A stretch of DNA of 64,000 nt from contig JAJXYO010000062.1 of the NCBI GenBank assembly GCA_021780495.1, forward strand, positions 164,626 through 228,625, in the 5' to 3' direction. The position numbers and the translations under genes are program-made. Positions 57,252 through 64,000 of the stretch are shown piece by piece. How positions within the stretch are numbered: the stretch's first letter is position 1; every line of letters begins with the position of its first letter. Source of the stretch: Deltaproteobacteria bacterium. GTDB lineage: Bacteria > Desulfobacterota > Desulfuromonadia > Geobacterales > Pseudopelobacteraceae. The notes below the pieces were generated by a model that saw only the letters and a list, made by a program, of their open reading frames with translations, searched no databases and was not told the DNA's origin.

Positions 57252-59513
57252 TTAGCCGATCAGACTGCGAACGGTTTCTATCAGATTGGACTGGTCAAAG
57301 GCCCCTTTGACGATATAGGCATTGGCGCCGACCGTAATGCCGCGTTTTTTGTCGGCTTCCTTTTCCAGCGAGGTAACGATGATGATCGGCACATTGCGGT
57401 AGCGGTCATCGCCACGCAGCCGTTTGGTCAGCGAGAAACCATCGAGCCTCGGCATCTCGACATCCGTAATGACCAGGTCATACAGCACATCGCGCGTCTT
57501 TTCAAAGGCCTCTTCACCGTCTTCCGCCGTGAAGACGACATAGCCGTATGCCTCCAGGATACTGCGTTCGATCTCCCGGGTATTGATGGAATCGTCTACC
57601 ACCAGCACCTTTGCCGCCCGCTCTTCCCTGGCCGGGTGCACGCTCCGTCCCGGTTCGGCAATTTCACGCGCCTGCCGGAACAGCTCCGGGATATGGAGTA
57701 CGTTGATGATGCTGTCCCGTTCCCCGATGGTGACCCCCGACACCAGCCGCAGGTTTTGCAGATGGGAGGGCAGCGGCTTGACCACCATCTCCTCCCGGCC
57801 GATGATGTCGTCTACCACCAGGCCCAGCTGATCTTCACCATCCCTGATGATAACGATCAGCGCTTCTCCGGCCTCGCCGGGCGCTTCATTCGGAAGCGCG
57901 AGAAGAGCGGCCAGGCTCTCGACCGGGATGATCTGTTCGCGCAGGCGGATGGCGCGCTTGTTGACTATTTCAATGATATCTTCCCGTTGCACCGAGAGCA
58001 TTTCGACGAGCGAGGTGGCCGGCAGGGCACAGGTTTTACCGCTGCTGGAGACCAGGAACAGGGGGAATACCGCCAGGTTGAGCGGCAGGCGCAGAAGAAA
58101 CGCCGTGCCGTCGCCCTCCCTGCTCTCGATGAGGATGGTGCCCTTGAGTTCATCGATCACACTTTTCCTGACCACATCCATGCCCACGCCCCGGCCGGAA
58201 AGATCGGTGATGATCGGGCTGGTACTGAAACCGGGCATGAAGATCAGGTCGATGATCTCGGCCCGCGACATGACAGCCAGGGTGTCGGCATCATACAGCC
58301 GTCTTGCAAGCGCCTTCTCCCGGATCCGTTCGACGGACAACCCTTGGCCATCGTCTCGCAGGGAAATCGTAACACAGCCGCTGTCGTAAAAGGCGGCGAG
58401 ATGGATGGTCCCTCTGGCAGGCTTCCCCGCTGCAAGCCGTTCTTCTGCGCTCTCCAGACCATGATCCAGTGAATTGCGGATCATATGCATGAGAGAATCA
58501 CCGATCCGGTCGATAATCTTTCTGTCCAGCTCGGTATCCCCGCCCTCCACGACCAGATCGATATCCTTGCCCTGTTCATGGGCCAGATCCCGCACCGTGC
58601 GGCGCAGGGGTTCAAAAACGGTTGAAAGGGGCTGCATGCGCATCCGGAGCGAGGTCTCCTGCAGATCTCCAACCAGATGATCCTGCAACAGGGAGGCGTT
58701 GTGCATGGCCCGCACCGACTGGCGCAGGGAAAGCTGCAAGGCGGCGCCGGCCTCGATCAGTGCTTCGCATTCATTGTTGGCGGACCGGAGCGGTGCGGCC
58801 ACCGTCTTGAGATGCCGCGCCATGGCACGCTCGATTTCAGCGAGCCGGCCGATATGTCTCCTGAATCTGCCATGCTCGGAAACGATTTCTCCCATCAGCC
58901 TGATGAGGTCATCCAGCTTGGTGGCGTTAACCCTGAGATAGTCGATCTGGCGTCCCTTGGCGGGTGCAGCAGCTGCTGGTTCAGCAGCTGCCGGTTCAGC
59001 GGGAGCAGTGTTCATGGGGGCGATGACGGCTGGTGCGGGGGCCGTTCCTTCTTCGTCCGGCACCACGGGAACGGATTGGGCCGGTGGAACCGAGGGGCTG
59101 GAGGGGAGCGGCATATCATCCGCCGCCGGTGACGCAGCGGCCCGGGCCAGTTCGCTGCACAGAAGCTGCGGCGCCTCCGCTGTGGTGTCCCCTGCGGTGA
59201 TCGCATCCAACAGCGACGACAGGGCATCCACCCCCCGAAAAAGGACATCCGCGACAGACGCGGCCAGGGGGATTTTCCCGCCGCGCACCGCATCGAGCAC
59301 ATCCTCCATCTGGTGCGCCAGCTCGGTGACACCGGATAGCTTCATCATCTTCGACGAGCCCTTGATGGTATGGGCCGAGCGGAAGAGGGCATTGATCATT
59401 TCGGCATCGCCGGGCGCATGTTCGAGATTCAGCAGCCCTTCGCTTATCCGGGAGCAATGTTCCCGCGCCTCTTCGACGAAACGCGCCAGAAATTTGGAGT
59501 GGTCGAATGCCAT
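57252..59513 (-). CDS. cheA: CheA-type histidine kinase fused to a receiver
   Basis: A 753-residue hybrid chemotaxis kinase. The P1 Hpt domain has His48 in RSAHTIKGSSKMM. A Pro/Ala/Glu-rich linker (about 130-190) replaces a clear P2. Dimerisation and ATPase parts carry LMHMIRNSLDHGLES and GRGVGMDVVRKSV. A CheW-like P5 domain follows (VFPLFLVSSSGKTCALPATS). The C-terminal receiver (about 635-753) has LVITDVEMPRLDGF. This P1-P4-P5-REC order recalls FrzE-like kinases, which may control non-flagellar outputs. Confidence 0.93.
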   Translation of the reverse strand: MAFDHSKFLARFVEEAREHCSRISEGLLNLEHAPGDAEMINALFRSAHTIKGSSKMMKLSGVTELAHQMEDVLDAVRGGKIPLAASVADVLFRGVDALSSLLDAITAGDTTAEAPQLLCSELARAAASPAADDMPLPSSPSVPPAQSVPVVPDEEGTAPAPAVIAPMNTAPAEPAAAEPAAAAPAKGRQIDYLRVNATKLDDLIRLMGEIVSEHGRFRRHIGRLAEIERAMARHLKTVAAPLRSANNECEALIEAGAALQLSLRQSVRAMHNASLLQDHLVGDLQETSLRMRMQPLSTVFEPLRRTVRDLAHEQGKDIDLVVEGGDTELDRKIIDRIGDSLMHMIRNSLDHGLESAEERLAAGKPARGTIHLAAFYDSGCVTISLRDDGQGLSVERIREKALARRLYDADTLAVMSRAEIIDLIFMPGFSTSPIITDLSGRGVGMDVVRKSVIDELKGTILIESREGDGTAFLLRLPLNLAVFPLFLVSSSGKTCALPATSLVEMLSVQREDIIEIVNKRAIRLREQIIPVESLAALLALPNEAPGEAGEALIVIIRDGEDQLGLVVDDIIGREEMVVKPLPSHLQNLRLVSGVTIGERDSIINVLHIPELFRQAREIAEPGRSVHPAREERAAKVLVVDDSINTREIERSILEAYGYVVFTAEDGEEAFEKTRDVLYDLVITDVEMPRLDGFSLTKRLRGDDRYRNVPIIIVTSLEKEADKKRGITVGANAYIVKGAFDQSNLIETVRSLIG

Positions 59514-59516
59514 GGT

Positions 59517-61118
59517 TTAGCCGTTCTTCTTCAGTAAGGTAGCTACAGGTTTCTGGGATGGGGGCGCTTTCGCCGGCCCACGCCCCCCCTCCGCCGGGCT
59601 CAGGAGCGACAACTTGTGCCGGCAGATAACGCTGAACTGTTCCGCATTAAACGAAAGCGGGAAAAAGGCCCGGCCATGCTCCAGCATAGAGCCCTTTTCC
59701 AGAATCCTGACCGCCGCTTCATAGCCGCTGCGGGCCCGTTTTTCGTCCCCCTGGGCATAGCTGATCTCGGCGGTAAAAAAATGCGCCAGCCAGCAGTTTC
59801 CATCCAGGTACAGGGCCTCCCTGAAACGCTTGACCGCATCGTCGTCGTCGCCACGCTGTCGGGCTATCATCCCCAGCATGAGGTACGCCTCCCGGCAGAG
59901 CGGGTCCCGGCTGAGAATGCCATCGCAGACGGCGTGGGCCTCGTCGAAGCGGGAGATGCTCAGGAGCAGGCTCCCCTTGAGACAGTAAGCCTTCTCGAAG
60001 GTACTATCCTGCTCGATGATGGCATCGAGAATGGCGAGCGCCTGGTCGTGCTGCTTGTTGTGAGCCAGTGCAATGGCCGCGTCAAAACGTTCCTTGGCAT
60101 CCGGTTGCGTCTGTTTACGGGTGCGTTCATATACAGGCCCCTGCTGCTCCCAATTGCGGCGGATCCCGGCTCTGGCGGCAGATGCGACAGATGCCGGCAT
60201 TACCCCGGCTCGTGAACGCCGCTGAATAGAGGCATCGTAACCCGGCGTCCGGCGCTCTGCAAAAACGATCGATGGGATCTTGCGGTAAAAGAAGAGGGCA
60301 TCCTGTTTTACGAGCGAAAGTATGCCGATGTCATGATGGATCGTCTCCGACGCGCCGACCAGCAGGCAGCCGCCATCGGCAAGCAGCTCCGAGAGTCGGC
60401 CGAATATCTCGCGCTGCACCTGTCCGGGAAAATAGATGGATACGTTCCGGTACAGGATGATATCCGGCATCTGCATGCTCTGGGGATAGGATGCGCCCAA
60501 CAGGTTGACTATCTCGAAAACGACCTGTTTCCTGATGGTATCGCTGACCTGAAACCGGCCCAGATCGCGCGGCTCGAAATAGCGATCGAGCACAAGCGGG
60601 TCCATGCCGCGAAACGACCCTTTCCCATAGATACCCTGTCGTGCCGTGGCGATCACGGTGGAATCTATGTCCACGCCGGTGATGGCAAACAGCCGCTCGC
60701 TCTCGCTCCCGAAGCGTTCCCGCAGCATTATGGCAATAGTATAGGGTTCCTCTCCGGTTGAACAGCCCGCACTCAATATCCTGACCGGACCCTGCTTACG
60801 GGATGACATCAACTCCGGCAACAGCTTGTCGACCATCAGGTTCAGGTGGTCGGGCTCGCGAAAGAAATAGGTCTCATTGACGGTCAGCAACTCCGTCAGC
60901 CGGAGCAACTCGTCGCTGTCGTGCAACAGTATGGCAAAATAGGCATCCGCTTCATTGATGCCGCGCGCAACCATCCGGCGGCACAACCCGTCAGACAGGG
61001 CTTGTTCGCGCTCGTTTTCGAAGCTGTGCCCGAATGTTCGCATCAACAGTTCTTTAAAGGGGGTCAGGTCAGCTGTTTCGGCCAGCTTGCGGCTCCCGGC
61101 GGCGGCAGTCATCATCAC
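59517..61118 (-). CDS. cheR: CheR methyltransferase with TPR domain
   Basis: A 533-residue SAM-dependent enzyme that methylates receptor glutamates. The CheR core spans about 20-280 with RILSAGCSTGEEPYTIAIML and the late VGASETIHHDIGI. The C-terminal 200 residues contain TPR-like helical repeats (AIALAHNKQHDQALAILDAI, AYLMLGMIARQRGDDDDAVK), probably for protein contacts. Its stop is 3 bases before cheA. TPR-fused CheR is typical of FrzF and Che-like pathways outside flagellar chemotaxis. Confidence 0.92.
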   Translation of the reverse strand: MMMTAAAGSRKLAETADLTPFKELLMRTFGHSFENEREQALSDGLCRRMVARGINEADAYFAILLHDSDELLRLTELLTVNETYFFREPDHLNLMVDKLLPELMSSRKQGPVRILSAGCSTGEEPYTIAIMLRERFGSESERLFAITGVDIDSTVIATARQGIYGKGSFRGMDPLVLDRYFEPRDLGRFQVSDTIRKQVVFEIVNLLGASYPQSMQMPDIILYRNVSIYFPGQVQREIFGRLSELLADGGCLLVGASETIHHDIGILSLVKQDALFFYRKIPSIVFAERRTPGYDASIQRRSRAGVMPASVASAARAGIRRNWEQQGPVYERTRKQTQPDAKERFDAAIALAHNKQHDQALAILDAIIEQDSTFEKAYCLKGSLLLSISRFDEAHAVCDGILSRDPLCREAYLMLGMIARQRGDDDDAVKRFREALYLDGNCWLAHFFTAEISYAQGDEKRARSGYEAAVRILEKGSMLEHGRAFFPLSFNAEQFSVICRHKLSLLSPAEGGRGPAKAPPSQKPVATLLKKNG

Positions 61119-62152
61119 CCTCCGGCCCGTTGCATCAGCTCGTCCGGGATGTTGGCGAGCGGAATCACCTTGTGGATATGTCCCCGCTCCACGGCAATCC
61201 GGTTCATGCCGAAGACCACCGAGCTTGCGGCATCCTGGGCCAGTGTTGTCCCGCCCGCCTCCTTGATGGCCAGCATGCCTGCAACCCCATCATCACCCAT
61301 GCCGCTCATTATCAGCCCGATGGCCTTTTTACGAAAGGCCGTTGCTACCGAAAAGAGGAGGGTGTTGCAGGAAGGGTTGTAGAGCTGGCTGGTATCCCGG
61401 CGGCCGAGGAGTATCATGCCCTGTTCGCTGATCCTCATCGAATGTTCAGCAGGATTGACATAGACATGACCGGAGGCGAGACGAGCGCCGTTGCCCGCCA
61501 TCACGACGGTCAGGGGGGTTCCGTTGTGCAGCCAGTCCACCATGCCCTGGGTAAACCCCTCGGCGATGTGCTGGGTTATAACGATCGGAATCGGGAAGGA
61601 TGCGGGCAGATGTGAAAGAATGGCATGGATCGCCTGGGGACCTCCGGTGGAGGCCGCTATGGCAACGATCCCTCCCTTGGCACAGCCCTTCTCCAGTGCC
61701 CCACCGCCTTCAGACTTGGTTTTGTCCCGGTTCCCCATGGCCTGCAAATGGGCGAACACGTCCACTTTGGCCAGGTATCGGATCTTGTGAATCAAGGCCC
61801 GCATATTCTCAGGGCTGATATCCGGCTTTTCAATAACATCCAGCGCACCTTTCGTGATAGCGGCAAAAGCGGTGCGCACACCGTTCAGAGCGGTCACGAC
61901 GAGGATCGGCACCGGGTGTTCGGCGATGATCTTCTCAATAGCTTCAAGCCCACCCATCACCGGCATTTCTATATCCATGGTCACGATATCAGGCTTGAGC
62001 GAGGCGACCTTGGCTATGGCCTCAACCCCGTTTGAAGCCTCACCGACCACGACGATACCCGCTTCGGACTCCAGGATGGAGCGGATCATGTCACGCACCA
62101 AGCGGCTGTCATCCACCAGCAAGACCCTGATGTTCTGTTCCGGCTTTATCAT
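61115..62152 (-). CDS. cheB: CheB receptor methylesterase
   Basis: A 345-residue response-regulator esterase/deamidase. The receiver has VDDSRLVRDM and acceptor Asp in IVTMDIEMPVMGG near residue 57. The catalytic domain has Ser in AIAASTGGPQAI near residue 172, His in VITQHIAEGF and Asp in GMGDDGVAGM. It overlaps MCP and cheR by 4 bases each, forming a coupled operon. Confidence 0.94.
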   Translation of the reverse strand: MIKPEQNIRVLLVDDSRLVRDMIRSILESEAGIVVVGEASNGVEAIAKVASLKPDIVTMDIEMPVMGGLEAIEKIIAEHPVPILVVTALNGVRTAFAAITKGALDVIEKPDISPENMRALIHKIRYLAKVDVFAHLQAMGNRDKTKSEGGGALEKGCAKGGIVAIAASTGGPQAIHAILSHLPASFPIPIVITQHIAEGFTQGMVDWLHNGTPLTVVMAGNGARLASGHVYVNPAEHSMRISEQGMILLGRRDTSQLYNPSCNTLLFSVATAFRKKAIGLIMSGMGDDGVAGMLAIKEAGGTTLAQDAASSVVFGMNRIAVERGHIHKVIPLANIPDELMQRAGG

Positions 62153-63846
62153 GTGGCAGGTGTTTCCCTGGGCAGCGATGCCCCCGGTCCATCATCGCCA
62201 GGTCCGACCTTGAACATCGAGACCAGATTTCTCAATTGGCCCGACAATTCCATCAGTTCGTCAGTCACGGTGTTGGTCTGATGGATGGAATTGGTTGCAT
62301 AGCGAACCCCCTGTTCAATATCCTTGAGAGCCAGAACCACCTGACTGCTGGCAATCTGCTGCTGCTGGGTAGAAAGAGAAATCTGGCGGGCGGCATCGGT
62401 TGTTTCTTCAACACCGTCCACGCTTTCGATCAGCATTGCAACCGTGTGGGATGCATAGTCCTGTCCTTCCTGAATCAGCTGGAAACTCTTTTCCGACGAC
62501 ATCACCAGGCGATTAACAGAATCCAGGATCTCCGTTATCTTGCCCTCGATCTCGCTGGTTGATTCGACCACACTGTCGGCCAGACGCCGGATCTCGACCG
62601 CCACCACACCGAAGCGCTTGCCCGCTTCCCCGGCGCTGGCCGCCTCCAGGGCTGCGTTGAATGCTATCAGCTTGGTCTGGTTGGCAATGTTGTTGATTAT
62701 CTCCATGACCTTGTTGATCTCTTTTGATTTTCTTCCCAACTCGACGATCTCGGTCAGATTCGCCTGGATGTTGCTACTCAGGTCATTGACCTTGAAGCTG
62801 AGATTTTCTACCTCGGCGGCGCCGAATTTGGTGTCCTCCAGAGTTTTGTCGGCCCTCTCAACAACGCCCTGGCTGTGCTGGGCGATCTGGCTGGCCGTGG
62901 ATGTAAACTCTTCCATGGTGGATGATATTTCCACCACCGAGCTGGAAAGCTGGGTGGAAAATCCGGATTGCTGATCCATGGTTGACGCGATAACGCCGAC
63001 GTGGGAGTGGATTTGGTCCGTTATTCCGGACACCTTGCCGATAATCTGCTGAAGGCCTCCGATATGCTCGTTGAACCAGCGGGCAAGTTCACCCACTTCG
63101 TCGCTCGTGGTCACTGGGACCGTAATCGTCAGGTCATTGTTAAAGTTTTTAAGCTTGCCCGTTATGGCTTCGATCGGACCGGCAATAAACCTGTTGACCA
63201 GAAAAAATGCCATAATCTGCATGAGCACCAGAACGGTCAACGAGATGGCGATGTACTGGGCAATACTGCTCGACACCTCCGTGCTGATGAGGGTGCGTTC
63301 CCTGGCAACCGCCGCATCTATGTCATCGACATAGATGCCGGTGCCTACGATCCAGTTCCGGGCGGGAATTGCCTTGGCAAAGGAGAGTTTCGGCTTCATC
63401 TCCTCCTGCCCGGGCACTTTCCACATGTAGTTCAGATACCCTTCACCCTTTTCACGGCAAACCCTGGTGATCTCCCGCAGGATATAGACACCGTTGGGAT
63501 CTCGCAGGTCGCTCTGGTCCTTGCCCTCCAGGCGGGGATCCGGGTGGCTGATCATGACGTTATTGAAATCGTTGATCCAGAGATAGCCGTTCTGGCCGTA
63601 GCGCATGTTTTTGATGACTTTCTTGCCATCCTCCGGCGACATCTTCTCCAGCACCCTCACCGCCATATCAACATAGCCCTTGATCTGCTGTTTCTTTTCA
63701 GAGAGCAGTGTTGCCCGGTAGGCGGAAATCCGTTCCTCTCCACGGGAGATGATGTGCGTGATGGAGAGGATCGAGATAACGGCCGCTATCGAGAACACGC
63801 ATATAAACGTTAATCCCAGCACCTTTTTTCGTAGCGAGATTTTCAT
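62149..63846 (-). CDS. Methyl-accepting chemotaxis protein with Cache sensor
   Basis: A 565-residue receptor and first gene of the chemotaxis operon. Membrane helix 1 is at about 10-30. A single-Cache domain follows (NGYLWINDFNNVMISHPDPR, ARNWIVGTGIYVDDID), typical of small organic-acid sensing. Helix 2 is at about 195-217, then a HAMP region. The signalling tip is INNIANQTKLIAFNAALEAA near residues 390-410. There is no C-terminal CheR-binding pentapeptide. Confidence 0.93.
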   Translation of the reverse strand: MKISLRKKVLGLTFICVFSIAAVISILSITHIISRGEERISAYRATLLSEKKQQIKGYVDMAVRVLEKMSPEDGKKVIKNMRYGQNGYLWINDFNNVMISHPDPRLEGKDQSDLRDPNGVYILREITRVCREKGEGYLNYMWKVPGQEEMKPKLSFAKAIPARNWIVGTGIYVDDIDAAVARERTLISTEVSSSIAQYIAISLTVLVLMQIMAFFLVNRFIAGPIEAITGKLKNFNNDLTITVPVTTSDEVGELARWFNEHIGGLQQIIGKVSGITDQIHSHVGVIASTMDQQSGFSTQLSSSVVEISSTMEEFTSTASQIAQHSQGVVERADKTLEDTKFGAAEVENLSFKVNDLSSNIQANLTEIVELGRKSKEINKVMEIINNIANQTKLIAFNAALEAASAGEAGKRFGVVAVEIRRLADSVVESTSEIEGKITEILDSVNRLVMSSEKSFQLIQEGQDYASHTVAMLIESVDGVEETTDAARQISLSTQQQQIASSQVVLALKDIEQGVRYATNSIHQTNTVTDELMELSGQLRNLVSMFKVGPGDDGPGASLPRETPAT

Positions 63847-63928
63847 GACACACCCCTTGCCGACTAATAGTAATAACTCAACTTTCGCAGAGCGAAAAAT
63901 AGCATAACATATTGTTATTATTAATATA

Positions 63929-63999
63929 AAAGCGCCACCAACTGTGTTAAGATAGTTTTATTCCCCAACAAAACTATTAAGACAGAGAGGTGACGCTTT
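63929..63999. repeat. Nested long palindrome at the window end
   Basis: Outer arms AAAGCGCCACC (63929-63939) and GGTGACGCTTT (63989-63999) pair with one mismatch. Inner arms TTAAGATAGTTTT (63947-63959) and AAAACTATTAA (63970-63980) pair with a bulge. It may be a terminator, a small mobile-element end or an operator; the window stops here. Confidence 0.55.
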
Positions 64000-64000
64000 G

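Noticed and set aside
57249..58472. Plus-strand frame of 407 codons over cheA
   Set aside because: Antisense shadow of a gene with complete CheA motifs.

Overview
The window is 64 kb of a GC-rich bacterial chromosome, probably a Geobacter/Pelobacter-type member of the Desulfuromonadia. That placement is inferred from gene content: MvhAGD/HdrA-type hydrogenase, long-form HisG, many HDOD, PilZ and hybrid-kinase genes, and a CheA-REC chemotaxis operon. No rRNA is present. The ordinary backbone is GC-rich. Several AT-rich or repeat-bounded accessory segments interrupt it.

Layout. 0-4 kb: an RND efflux operon (TolC, adaptor, permease; the permease is cut by the window edge). 4-11 kb: homocysteine S-methyltransferase, a CAU tRNA, hisI-hisG, a pseudouridine synthase, an SDR, an RRM protein and a DUF4139 protein. 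11-12 kb: a Phd/RelE-type toxin-antitoxin operon with a symmetric operator and a frameshifted third gene. 12-17.4 kb: an AT-rich four-gene operon encoding a double-GHKL histidine kinase, a receiver protein, an HNH nuclease and an N6-type DNA methyltransferase. This is the best candidate here for an undescribed (probably defence) system. 17.5-18.7 kb: gene fragments and repeat modules around a GxxExxY gene. 18.7-27 kb: phosphatase, nitroreductase, a DUF4143 ATPase, and a GH74-like secreted glycosidase lying between an intact rlmI and a truncated copy of its 3' end. 27-36 kb: a GntR regulator followed by signalling genes (two HDOD proteins, a receiver, a hybrid kinase, PilZ, Hpt-REC-REC-GGDEF). 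36-42 kb: a translationally coupled NiFe hydrogenase / HdrA / MvhD operon. 42-44 kb: a REP-associated transposase next to a broken toxin-antitoxin pair. 44-50.7 kb: a sulfate-activation and sulfotransferase cluster (cysD, cysNC, sulfotransferase, flippase-like protein, Omp85-type barrel). 51-52 kb: brnTA between two copies of a palindromic repeat. 52-56.6 kb: an array of small AT-rich genes separated by integron attC-like sites, with no integrase in the window (a CALIN). 56.6-56.8 kb: clustered 18-bp palindromes. 56.8-63.9 kb: a chemotaxis operon (MCP, CheB, CheR-TPR, CheA-REC, receiver).

How the parts work together. The hydrogenase operon would feed H2-derived electrons into an HdrA flavoprotein. 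The cysD/cysNC pair would make PAPS for the adjacent sulfotransferase rather than for assimilation, suggesting a sulfated surface product. The kinase-receiver pair would gate the HNH/methyltransferase pair. The integron-like array holds an Mrr-type endonuclease and several unknown small proteins. All functional statements come from motif and domain reading by eye; no database search was run.
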